A DNA stretch of 64,000 bases from an uncultured Psychroserpens sp. GTDB taxonomy: Bacteria > Bacteroidota > Bacteroidia > Flavobacteriales > Flavobacteriaceae. The notes below the pieces were generated by a model that had not been told where the DNA came from, ran no database searches, and saw only the letters and a list, made by a program, of their open reading frames with translations. Where the stretch lies: positions 91,708-155,707 of the forward strand of contig CANLEE010000012.1 of the NCBI GenBank assembly GCA_947489585.1, in the 5' to 3' direction. The first letter of the stretch is position 1. Every line of letters starts with the position of its first letter. Positions 47,101 to 56,400 of this stretch are shown in pieces. A program made the position numbers and the translations under genes.

Positions 47101-48004
47101 GAAATAAACATAGCACATCATTGTATTGAAGAGCGAACGGGTTATCTTGGTTTTCGGTATAATGCGAGATGTTTTTTAATGAACTATCTATAATATAGAG
47201 GCCATTTCCGTAGGTGGCAATCCAAAGATTGTTATTATGGTCCAACAATACATCTTGTATATTTATTGTCGACGGCAAATCAACATGTGAAAACCGCTTA
47301 AATGTATTAGAGTTTTTCGATTTATAAAATAAACCATTCCCGAAGCTACCTAGCCAAAGTGTACCATCTTTTGATTGGGTAAATGCGCTAAAATAATTGT
47401 GCTCGTTTTCAACTGATACAGTTTCAATATCATTATTATGAAAACTGAAAACTGACTTTGATGTTGCAATATAGTGGCGATTGTTAGATTCTATAATATC
47501 GTAAATATTAAGGCCTTTGAGATTATTTTCAAAAACGTTTATGGTGTCTTTAGTTTGTGAATCAATTTTAAACAATCCATCACCATATGTACCTATGTAT
47601 ATATCATTAGATGTATTCTGAAAGACAACACTAGCATTTGGTAGAGCGTTTATGGGCTTGAAGGTTTGTGTGTCTACATTAAACTTTTCTAAGTGACCAG
47701 AATTACTGATAATCCATAAGATTCCAGTTCGATCTATATATAACTTTCCTAACTTACTAAAATTTGGTCTTGTAACATCCTCAAATTGTTTATTATAAAA
47801 CGTAAAATTACGTCCGTCATACTTATTAAGCCCATCTTGCGTAGCAAACCACATATAGCCAATAGAATCTTGCACAATGCTTACAACGCTATTTTGAGAT
47901 AATCCTTCAGCAACTGTGAGTTCTCTAAATGAAACTTGCTTAGAAGATTGCGCAAAGCAATTACAGCCTACTATAAAAATAATGGTAGCAAGTATATGAT
48001 TCAT
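44123..48004 (-). CDS. Hybrid two-component system (HTCS) sensor/regulator
   Basis: 1293 residues that combine sensing and transcription control. Signal peptide; residues about 25-690 hold two-bladed beta-propellers with Reg_prop-like repeats (IGYMWFATQDGLNKYDG, LWIGSFGNGL); a Y_Y_Y domain near 690-770; one transmembrane helix near 780; histidine kinase with H803 in SHEFRTPL, N-box NLLSNAIKY and GVGVGLALV; receiver with D1093 in SDVMMPVQDG; AraC-type helix-turn-helix at the end (ISEIAYQVGFNTPSYFIKCFK). Such proteins usually sense oligosaccharides and switch on a utilisation locus. Here no SusC/SusD pair is present; the only visible candidate target is the beta-helix gene beside it. Confidence 0.93.
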   Translation of the reverse strand: MNHILATIIFIVGCNCFAQSSKQVSFRELTVAEGLSQNSVVSIVQDSIGYMWFATQDGLNKYDGRNFTFYNKQFEDVTRPNFSKLGKLYIDRTGILWIISNSGHLEKFNVDTQTFKPINALPNASVVFQNTSNDIYIGTYGDGLFKIDSQTKDTINVFENNLKGLNIYDIIESNNRHYIATSKSVFSFHNNDIETVSVENEHNYFSAFTQSKDGTLWLGSFGNGLFYKSKNSNTFKRFSHVDLPSTINIQDVLLDHNNNLWIATYGNGLYIIDSSLKNISHYTENQDNPFALQYNDVLCLFQDYTGTMWLGTDGAGLSYYDEHLTKFNVITNKQTPKDVSVDVTRAISLDQKKSMWFGTSGKGLTQINIKTNVYKTYTTNNSNIASNRIMSLLFSDDKLWIGHQGKGLQYLNTDGSFKTIDALQNQTIWKIYKHAPHQYWLCTRDSGILLFDENEGVIKHFNTTNSQLSSNNIRTVEKGNSHELWIGSEDNGLFLLNTLTETITPIEAISDKIKSLYFDRDKLWIGTNGNGLKSYKALDQSIEVFTMDYGLSNNVIYAILPDEKGNLWLSSNKGLSKFNPQNEFKQYVENYTKNSGLQAFEFNTGAYYKANDGTLFFGGLEGVNWFLPNELTVNEVKPKTVISKFEIFNEVYDLDPNATFKHNQNTITFTFASLHFSEPQHNLYRYKLVNHDLDWTYPNFNNVAHYTNLPPNKYTFLVLSSNYEGKWNKVPTRYSFEILSPWYKTNLAYVIYGLLLVLGLYAVYSYFKFKWKLETQVRLEHAETERLKQLDEFKTKLYTNISHEFRTPLTLISGPIDHQLSKDTLKPEDRKELNLVKQNASRLLNLVNQMLDLSLIDSGQLRLLVEEGNLNILLKQIVAAFQYKANKKHIKINSSIENLTKVWYDVDLIEKILSNLLSNAIKYAPEHTNILIDANALDDTLVLSIINVNNSISKKDFEKLFQRFYQDNEASDGVGVGLALVKELVNLSKGSITANTVDQNKVQFTVTLPIHKAAFNTSEIKTVTRDQASLDNLNTKINKAVDDPFLLIVEDDKDIRAFVSSIFKEEYQIIEAENGKTGIDLAIEHIPDIIISDVMMPVQDGIELCNNLKYNELTSHIPIILLTAKVGEDNEIEGLKTGADAYITKPFNREKLQLRVKKLIENRQQLQKHFSKGFTINPELSITSTEADFLKRLKLVLDDKITDSDFTSEAFAEAMHMSRTQLHRKLKAIVGMSASEFIRSQRIKLAIGLLEKSDANISEIAYQVGFNTPSYFIKCFKDIYNCTPSDYLSNNKK

Positions 48005-48112
48005 TAAAACGCTAATATTTTGAATTTAAAGTTAAGTAATAATAGCGAAACTCTGATTTTAAATTAAACCAGAGTTTGTTTCATATATTTTTTAGGTGTT
48101 ATAAAATCTAAG

Positions 48113-50920
48113 CTATAGTTTTATAAATTTTTTGGTTACAGAATTGTTTAGTTTCAAAAAATAGAGCCCAGAAGGTAATTTATTTATATCAATTGTTTTG
48201 TCATTTTTTGCAGTACCTTGATTTAAAATACGTCCATTGATATCTAAAATGGAGTAAGTTGTTGATTTATCTAGATTTTTTATTATTAGATTATTTTCAG
48301 CTGGGTTAGGATATAGCAAAATTAAAGAGTTGGTATCTTCTTTTGTATTGTTAGCTAACCTATTGCTGGAGGACTGAATTTCAAAGCAACCAATATCTAA
48401 AACACCATCTTGTCTAGGATTACCTTCATAATCTAAACTACCATAAATAGGATTGTTCAAGTAATCGGTAGTATTAGCTGGAAAATCATTTCCATTGTCT
48501 TTACAAATACTAGTGCTAGGAAAAGTTGGATTGTTATTAATGTCATTGAAGAGGGGGTCTCCAAATTTTGTATTAAGATCATAGCAGGCATCTTCTTGAA
48601 CAAGGTATCCATCTATGTGAATAGTAATAAAGTGATCGTAATCTCCATAAACAGTATAGGGATCAAAATGAAACCAATTATTTGGATGTATACCTGTTGG
48701 ACCAGCCACAAGAATCATACGTTGATTAGCAGGTTCTGAGTTGCTGTCATAGATTAAATTATTTTTGAGTTTAACATTTCTTAAACTGTATTGATCTTGA
48801 AACCATAAATAACAGCCATTATCATCAACTACATCTCCAAAATAAGATTCATAAAAAATATTATTATATATAAAAACTTTAAATTCATTGATGTCTTTAT
48901 TAGTATAATCTTCCCCTATTCTCATATGGACAGGGCGTTCGTCAGGTCTTTGATGGTGTGCCCATGTATAGCCAGCAAACACACTTGTATTATTGATATA
49001 ATAAATATTATCTGTTGATATACCTTTACTAAAATACATGAATTGTATTTCAGTATTACTAATAAAATTATTGCGATATACAATATTATTTTGTTTTCTA
49101 TTAAGGGCATTGTTGTGATTAGTAACACCACCATCATACATTTGATGCACTCTATTACGTTCAACAATTATATCTTCTGCTCCTCTTAAAAAAGTGATGC
49201 CATTACCATATCTCAAATCAGAATGACCAGGTTGATAGCCTCCACCGCAATAGCTAAATGTATTATTTCGTATTTGTATAGATGAAACATCAAAACCTCT
49301 ATAGCCACTAGAGCCTCCAAATTTACATTCTAAATCTTCTATTGTTGTATGTGTTTGGTCTTTTTGATAAATAATATCTCTGTTCAATGCTAATTCTATG
49401 AAGCCTAAAGTATTGGGGTCAGTATCAGAATTAAGATAAACAGTAGCATTATTTCTATCTGAATAAAAACCTTTATCACTAACTACTAAAGGATTACTAG
49501 GTTGTTTAATTCCGAAATCATATTGAGTATCGAAATCATCTGTTGCTCCAGCAGTATCGGTAAAAATTATGTTACCAACATCATCAACCGTTTTTTGTAA
49601 ACTGATATCGTCAATATAAAGTGTCCATGGCTCACCTGTAGCTCCAAAATAAAATGTTAATCTTGCATTATTCAATTCATGAATATCATTAGCTCCGGGA
49701 ACATCAGTGTCAAAATATAGCACATAATGGTTCCAATCATTATCGTCTAATGTTAAAGTTTCTATATTTGAATAAGTGACATATGGACTATTAGGTGCCA
49801 TTAATTTGACTTTCAAGTCATTAATTGGGGCAGTAGCCTTAGCCTTAAATGTCAGCCTATATTTAAAATCGTCTTGAATTTTAAAATCCTTTTTAAAAAA
49901 CTGAATAGCTCCAGAATCTCCAGCATCATTATCTGTGCAAGTAACTATGGCAGATTGAGTAGTGCTATCATGAGATAATGAAGCATCTACGGTCTTAAAA
50001 AAATACCAATCTGAGGTGTCACTATCAAAAGTACCATTAGAAAAGAGTTCTCCTTCTTGAGTTGGAATCATCATTTTTTCAAAACTAATATCATCTAAGA
50101 ATAATTCCCAGGTACCAGTATTATTTCCCAAAAAAAATGTAATCCGAGCATCAGAGGATAAGGCATCACTTTTAGTGTCAAAATAACAAACAAAAGTTTG
50201 CATTGTATTAGTAATGGCTAAATCATCACTTTCATCAAGTGAGTATTTCATCCAAGGCTCTTGAGAAGTCATTAACTGAATCACAGTATGATTAAGAGTA
50301 GTTTGATGCGTTCTTGCTTTAAAGGTTAATTTGTATCTTGTATTAGGTTGGATATTTAAACCTCCAGTAAAGAAAAATTGTATTGCATTTTTATTTGTCC
50401 CATTATTACTAATGCAACTAATTTTAGCTTCAGAATTTACTGTTGTAATATTTGCATTCGCAACAGAAGTATCTTTAGTTAAAGCCCAATCATCATGATT
50501 GTTGTTGAAATGGTAATTGGAAATTAACTCAATACCATCTGCTTCAACTAAAGGTGTAGACCATTTATTACCTCCTAAGTTATCCCAGCGTTTATCATCA
50601 CCTCTTAAAGCTCCATTGAATAGAGGCTTATTTCCAGTACCATAAGTTTTATAAGTTATATTTGATTTTCCTATAATTTGTTCTCGCCATTCATCACCTC
50701 TCTTAAATTTTACAATTGCATCCTGTGGAAATGAGAAATTGTTTACTTTTTCAATAGTTCTCCATGCCTTATCAGAACAAGTCCCATTGTTTTCATCTGA
50801 GCCATTGTTTGACACATAATAGGTGTTGGGTTCACAGAGGCTTGTTTGTGAAAAAGCTGAAATTGTGATAAGTAAAAATAACGTTGAAAAAATAGAACGA
50901 AGCTTGATTTTTGGGAACAT
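48113..50920 (-). CDS. Secreted right-handed beta-helix protein with two CBM-like inserts and T9SS type A tail
   Basis: 935 residues. After the signal peptide it starts like polysaccharide-acting beta-helix proteins (NTYYVSNNGSDENNGTCSDKAWRTI). Two homologous units of about 150 residues (about 128-285 and 288-450; each with SNxxFDxxxxDW, TPRYKLTFKA-type and WxLYIDDIS segments) resemble CBM4_9/CBM22 carbohydrate-binding modules, placed inside the helix domain. Parallel beta-helix repeats follow (IQIRNNTFSYCGGG, IIVERNRVHQMYDGG), then VLDIGCFEIQ and a type A sorting domain (LLYPNPAENNLIIKNL). A polysaccharide lyase or hydrolase acting on a glycan is likely; catalytic residues were not identified. 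Confidence 0.78.
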   Translation of the reverse strand: MFPKIKLRSIFSTLFLLITISAFSQTSLCEPNTYYVSNNGSDENNGTCSDKAWRTIEKVNNFSFPQDAIVKFKRGDEWREQIIGKSNITYKTYGTGNKPLFNGALRGDDKRWDNLGGNKWSTPLVEADGIELISNYHFNNNHDDWALTKDTSVANANITTVNSEAKISCISNNGTNKNAIQFFFTGGLNIQPNTRYKLTFKARTHQTTLNHTVIQLMTSQEPWMKYSLDESDDLAITNTMQTFVCYFDTKSDALSSDARITFFLGNNTGTWELFLDDISFEKMMIPTQEGELFSNGTFDSDTSDWYFFKTVDASLSHDSTTQSAIVTCTDNDAGDSGAIQFFKKDFKIQDDFKYRLTFKAKATAPINDLKVKLMAPNSPYVTYSNIETLTLDDNDWNHYVLYFDTDVPGANDIHELNNARLTFYFGATGEPWTLYIDDISLQKTVDDVGNIIFTDTAGATDDFDTQYDFGIKQPSNPLVVSDKGFYSDRNNATVYLNSDTDPNTLGFIELALNRDIIYQKDQTHTTIEDLECKFGGSSGYRGFDVSSIQIRNNTFSYCGGGYQPGHSDLRYGNGITFLRGAEDIIVERNRVHQMYDGGVTNHNNALNRKQNNIVYRNNFISNTEIQFMYFSKGISTDNIYYINNTSVFAGYTWAHHQRPDERPVHMRIGEDYTNKDINEFKVFIYNNIFYESYFGDVVDDNGCYLWFQDQYSLRNVKLKNNLIYDSNSEPANQRMILVAGPTGIHPNNWFHFDPYTVYGDYDHFITIHIDGYLVQEDACYDLNTKFGDPLFNDINNNPTFPSTSICKDNGNDFPANTTDYLNNPIYGSLDYEGNPRQDGVLDIGCFEIQSSSNRLANNTKEDTNSLILLYPNPAENNLIIKNLDKSTTYSILDINGRILNQGTAKNDKTIDINKLPSGLYFLKLNNSVTKKFIKL

Positions 50921-50952
50921 AACATTTGATTTTGAGTTAATTTTGGTATAAC

Positions 50953-50987
50953 TAAAGATAGTCTATCTATATGTTTTACTAAACAAA
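50953..50987 (-). promoter_or_regulatory. Possible promoter of the beta-helix gene
   Basis: On the minus strand TTTG (50984-50987), a 23-base spacer and TATCTTTA (50953-50960). The -7 box has one mismatch to the consensus and the spacer is on the long side. Confidence 0.35.
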
Positions 50988-51001
50988 ACTATGTTAAAAA
51001 G

Positions 51002-53329
51002 CTACCGTCTCAATGCAAAGTGCCCTGTAAATGTCCTGCCGTCTATAAGGGTAACGGTAAACCAATAATCATCGCTTGGTAAGGCCTGTCCGTTTAGCGT
51101 GCCATCCCAACCTGCACTATCATTGCTAAACTGAGCGAGTAGTTTTCCGTAGCGATTAAAAATCTTAATGGCTGTCCCTTGGTTAAATTCAGAATTTACA
51201 CCATATACTTGCCAACGTTCATGGAAAGGGTCTCCATTTGGTGTGAAAAATTTCGGGAAACCTAAAACTGAAATTACTTTTTCTATAATGCCACAACCAT
51301 TAATGTCACGTACAAAAACCGTGTGAAACCCTGGAGCAACATTCGTAAAGGTGTTTTCGCTTTGATAATTTCCATCAGAAACATCTAAAGCATATTCGTA
51401 ATCGCCTTCACCAGAAACAACGATAGTAACCGTGTTTGTTGTTGCGCCTTCTAAAACGATTACATCATCGATAGTCGCTACGTTAGAAGCTAGGACTGTA
51501 ATAGTTCTGGAGGAAGAACACCCATTAGGATCGGTTACAATTACAGTATAAGTTCCTGCTTCATTAATGTCATTAAATGTTGTGTTTATGGCTGTTGTAC
51601 TTCCATTAAATAGCCATTCGTAATAATAGTTATTTGGATCATCATTTAAAACACCTCCAACTAAAGTAATAGTTTCTGGAAAGGTGTTTAAACAATAAAT
51701 AAAGGTTTCGTCGTCTAGTAATAATGGTGTGTAAAGTACGACCAATTCAGCTGTAGAAATAGAATAACATTGGTTATTACTTTCTACCTTAACGAATATA
51801 GTTTGCGTATTTGGTGTTGTATTCTGAAATATGCTAGGGAGTGGATTGGTTTCTAAAAAGGCATCTTCTTCTGTAGCATAAAAACTAACGACTGCATCTA
51901 TTGGAATTTGATTTAGAATCGAAGTTGTTATATCATTTAAATTAAAATCTGCAAACCCATCAATGCTGGTGTCATCACATAACTCAAGAGGAGGGATAGT
52001 AACAATATTGTTAGAAATTTGTAATTCTATTTCAGCAATGCTCGAACAATTAGCTTGATTTGCAACACGCGCATATACTGTTTGAAAAGGTGTCGTATTC
52101 TGAAAATTAGTGGCATCAGAAATTGGATTTAAATCTTGTTCTGCATCATTTTCTGTTAGGAAAAAATCGGTTACTATAAGTGACGAATCATTATTAGTAA
52201 CTAAAGTTTCCGCATCAAATAAATCGTAGGAGGTCAATCCATCTTGATTTTGATCACATTCAATTAAGATGGAATCAAAGACAATAGGATTTTCAGCATA
52301 TTCAATTCTAATTTCTCCAAATAATAAACAGGTGCCTTTTGTAATCTCTACTGAGTAAATGCCTGCATCACTAACTTCTAAAGATGTTCCAGTTTCACCA
52401 AGAAGTTCTACATCATCTTTAAACCATTTATAAGTATTGGTTGCTTCAGGTTCATTTGTTTGGATAACAAAAGTATCATCTCCACAAATTCCATTTCCAT
52501 TTGCAATTAAACGATCTGGTCCCAAATCTGTTGATAATCTAAAACTACCAGCTTCTAGAAACACAGCTGAATCAAATCTGAAATTCTGCTCGTCTGCTAT
52601 TACCAATTTCACATGGTAGGCTTCATTTGGAACAACTTGAGCAGTTGCAGTAAGTATTGTCGTTTGACCATTAAAATTTGTAGGAGAGACGACGCCATTA
52701 AAACCGGCAAAGTAAGCTTCGTTTTCTGCTGCGCAACCTGGAAGATCTGGATGTACTGTAGTAACTTTTACTGGTGTTTGCGTTCCAGGAACCAAAGCAA
52801 TATTGGTGTATTGTTGTCCACTTACTGGACGAATTAAAAAGCCAAATAAATCTGAAAAATTACACGTATTTGGGTTTCCTTCTTGGTACTCTTCCGAAGC
52901 GAAAATATATCGAAAGCTAATTTCAGAGGCAATAGAGGTGAAATCAAACTCTAGTATTGTCGCATTAAATGTATTGGTTTCATTTAAAATCACTTCAAGA
53001 TCATTGTCACCTGCCCAACCTGTAGCATCATCATCACTAAGATTATCATTAGGCCCAGGAACATTAGACAGTTTCCCTGTACTTAAAACGATTCCTGTTT
53101 CAAACGGAAATGTTGTTCCTGTAGCATCAAAAAAACCATAACTTTCATCTGAAGTATCAAAATTTCCGCCTATAACATTAGTCACAACCACATTGTCAAT
53201 ACAATCACTGTCAATAAGAATATCTTCAATGAGTTGTTGTGGTGTAAGTGTTTGCCAATCTACAGTAATATTTTGACTAAAACTTACTACAGGAAGTAGG
53301 CAAATTATAATTTTGAGAATGAATTTCAT
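51002..53329 (-). CDS. T9SS type B sorting-domain protein with choice-of-anchor L N-terminus
   Basis: 775 residues from the ATG at 53329, which gives MKFILKIIICLLPVVSFSQ; a Met 7 codons earlier would fall within the -7 box. Residues about 25-270 form a choice-of-anchor L domain (FDFTSIASEISFRYIFASEEY, EAYHVKLVIAD). Ig-like and acidic repeat units follow (LIECDQNQDGLTSYDL), then PKD-like segments and the gliding-motility-type C-terminal domain (FPKFFTPNGDPFHERWQVYGV, IFNRYGKLLAQF, GWDGTLNG) ending in GHFALRR. Type B proteins are exported by the T9SS with SprF-like partners. Surface or released adhesin role is probable. Confidence 0.85.
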   Translation of the reverse strand: MKFILKIIICLLPVVSFSQNITVDWQTLTPQQLIEDILIDSDCIDNVVVTNVIGGNFDTSDESYGFFDATGTTFPFETGIVLSTGKLSNVPGPNDNLSDDDATGWAGDNDLEVILNETNTFNATILEFDFTSIASEISFRYIFASEEYQEGNPNTCNFSDLFGFLIRPVSGQQYTNIALVPGTQTPVKVTTVHPDLPGCAAENEAYFAGFNGVVSPTNFNGQTTILTATAQVVPNEAYHVKLVIADEQNFRFDSAVFLEAGSFRLSTDLGPDRLIANGNGICGDDTFVIQTNEPEATNTYKWFKDDVELLGETGTSLEVSDAGIYSVEITKGTCLLFGEIRIEYAENPIVFDSILIECDQNQDGLTSYDLFDAETLVTNNDSSLIVTDFFLTENDAEQDLNPISDATNFQNTTPFQTVYARVANQANCSSIAEIELQISNNIVTIPPLELCDDTSIDGFADFNLNDITTSILNQIPIDAVVSFYATEEDAFLETNPLPSIFQNTTPNTQTIFVKVESNNQCYSISTAELVVLYTPLLLDDETFIYCLNTFPETITLVGGVLNDDPNNYYYEWLFNGSTTAINTTFNDINEAGTYTVIVTDPNGCSSSRTITVLASNVATIDDVIVLEGATTNTVTIVVSGEGDYEYALDVSDGNYQSENTFTNVAPGFHTVFVRDINGCGIIEKVISVLGFPKFFTPNGDPFHERWQVYGVNSEFNQGTAIKIFNRYGKLLAQFSNDSAGWDGTLNGQALPSDDYWFTVTLIDGRTFTGHFALRR

Positions 53330-53347
53330 TTGCAATTTGTCCAATTG

Positions 53348-53355
53348 CAAAGATA
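53348..53355 (-). promoter_or_regulatory. -7 box for the type B protein gene
   Basis: On the minus strand TATCTTTG, an exact TAnnTTTG match, centred about 22 bases upstream of the ATG at 53329, which supports that start. No clear TTG was found at -33. Confidence 0.45.
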
Positions 53356-53401
53356 CATAATGAACAGGTGCCTATGCCTTAAAAAGTGTTAAGATTATTA
53401 A

Positions 53402-56400
53402 TTACAATCGTAAAGAGAAATGCCCTTTTACCTGAAAAGTGATATTGTTTTTTCTAACATCTGCTACAAACCAATAGTCATTTGCAGCCATTAAATGCCC
53501 ATTATAAAAACCATCCCATCCTTTATCATTAGAATCTAAAGTTTTGAGTAATTTACCGTAGCGATCGTAAATGTAAACTACCGTGCCTGTTAAGGTTTCT
53601 ACTCCAGTAATATGCCAAGTGTCAAAGTAGGAATCATTATTTGGTGTAAAGAATTTTGGAGCATCAATGACCACAATTTCTTTTGAAACTTCTGAACAGC
53701 CATTCAAATCAATAATAGTAATGGTATGATAGCCTAGACTTACATTTTCGAAGACGTTTGATTCTTGAGGTTCATCGTCGTCTAATTGATATAGGTAATT
53801 ACCAATTCCACTAACGGTTACTGTAATATTATTAGGGTCTGAGAAATCTATAGATTCTGTAATTTCTATAAAAGCTGCTTCAGATTCGGAAACTGAAAAC
53901 ACACGACTTGTTTCACATCCATTAGATGTTGTTACTGTTACTGAGTAGGTACCAATTTGGGTGATTTCAATTTCGGGTGTAGTTTCATTTGTAGACCATA
54001 AATACGTATCTCCACTATTATTAGTATTAGCACTTACAACGAGTGGTAAATTTTCTAAACAAATAACTTGATCGTCAATATCAACAACGGGCTTTTCAAA
54101 GATCACTGTCATAAACTGAGTGGTGCTATAGCAACCTGTAATATTATTTTCTACTCGAGCATAAATAGTTTCGTTAGTTATAGCGTTATAAGTCGTTCCT
54201 AAAGGATCTATTCCTTCTTCTGCTAAAACAGCATCTAAATAATAGCTTACCGTGAAAAAATTCGGATTTTGACCAACAAGGATTTGTGCATCTTGTTGAC
54301 TTAGATTGAATTCAAAGAAACCATCAAAGTCATCATCACAAGCTTCTAAATCATTTGGTTGATTGGCAATAGGTAATGGGTTGATTTGTAAGTTGAACTC
54401 ATAAATTATAAAGCATTGCGTTGTAGAAAACTCTACACGTGCAACTATTGTATCGTTGTTAGTTTGGTAGTTATAGGTATTATTTAAAGCGTTCTCTTGA
54501 TTTCTGGCATCAGTTTCTGAAGCATAATACGTTACCAAAACATTTTCTGTTTGTACTAATAAGGTTGAATTAATATCGGTTAATTCGGCTGTATTTGTTT
54601 CATTATCACATATTTCGTAAGTTCCAAAATCGTTAATCGCAGGAGGAAGGTTGACATTCAATTCTAAAGGAACCGATACAAAACAATCTGAAATTGTATT
54701 TGTTATTCTAATAAATACCGTTTGTGGGTTTGTAAGATTCGTATAATTTTCAGGATTCTGAATAGCATTTGTATTAGCTTCTAAATCATCTATTGTTTCA
54801 AAATAAGTGACTGTGATATCGTCTTGTCTTACATCGAGAATGTCAAATTCAGCTTGAGTAATATCAAAAACCACAATGCCATCATAATCTTCATCACACA
54901 TCGAAATTGGTAATGCAGGATTGGCTTCTGGTGATTGAATGACGTTTAATTCAAAACTTGTAATTGCATTGCAAATAGTACCATTATCTATAACAGCAAA
55001 AATTCGCTGAGGGTTTACCGTATTTTCATATTGAATTGGTAAGGCATTGGTTAGGTTTTCTGCATCAGTTAAGGTTGTGTAAAACGTAATATCTAAAGCA
55101 TCATTTATGCCTTCGGAAATCTCCTGAACTTTTACATTAAGGTCAAAAGATTCACTTCCATCATTAGAAATATCATCACAAACAAACCAATCTGTTGGAA
55201 CATTAAACACCGGATTTGTTCCAACTTCAATTGTAAATGAAGTTGTGTCATAACAATCTACATCAGTAATATTTTGAACTCTAACAAAGATGGTTTGCGG
55301 ATTAGATATATTTTGATATGCTATGGTTTTATCAATAGCATTTGTATTAGCATCAGCATCGGTTTGGTTTAAAAAATAGAATACTTCTTTGCCTGTTTGA
55401 CCGTTTAAAATTTCTGCATCTTTAGTTTGAAAAATAAAATCACCAATCCCATCACTAGCATTTTCACAAATTTTATAGTTAGAGATAGCAATAAAGTCTG
55501 GCAATGTGTTAACAGTTACAGTAAAGCTTTCAGTAGAGTGACAACCAGTTATTGTATTTTCTACTCTTACAAATAACGTCTCAGTAATTGCTGGATAAGA
55601 TGACGTCATTGTTATTACATTACTTGAAGTATCTGCATCGTTTTGCGTATTGTGAAATGTGATTGCTCTATCTGTGGTATCACTTACAACTTCTGAGACT
55701 TTAGCATCTAAGTCTATAATTGAAACCCCATCTTGATCGTCATCACAAATAATAATATCTGATGGTTGATTTGATAAAGGAGCAGGTAGAACTTCAATTT
55801 CAAAAGAATTAACATCTGCACAACCGGTTAGATTGGCAGTAATTCTAGTATAAAATGTTTGCGGATTAGTTACATTGGTATAAATCGTAGGTAATACATT
55901 ATTACCTGAGTTAGCATCTTCTTCTGTAATATAATAAGTTACCGTGAAATTAGTAGTTTGATTGTTAGTAACTAATATGTCATATGCACTTAAATCTATA
56001 GTTGTAAACCCATCTTGGTCAGTATCACAAACCGTTTGATTGTTTATAGGATTGAATTCGACAATGGGATCAATAAATAAATCAAATTGTGAAATTTCTT
56101 GACATGACGGACTTGTCAAAGTTATATAAATAGTTTGAGGACTTGACGTTGGTACAAATGGAACACTGGTATCAATAGCATTGACTTGATTATCTCTATC
56201 TTCTTCGGAAGTATAAAACTCGATGTCTATATCATAATCCATAATTACTTCAAGATCACCAATAATGATCATAGCAATACCATTAAAATCAAATTCTTCA
56301 ACGCCATCATTATCTTCATCACAGATACTAAAATCTCTAATGTTGGTAGCCGTTAATAATAAGTTGGTGTGAATTTCTATTGGAGTAGTAGAGGCACAAC

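Noticed and set aside
53330..53350. Upstream Met at 53350 for the type B gene
   Set aside because: It lies within an exact TAnnTTTG box, and the Met at 53329 gives a standard signal peptide.
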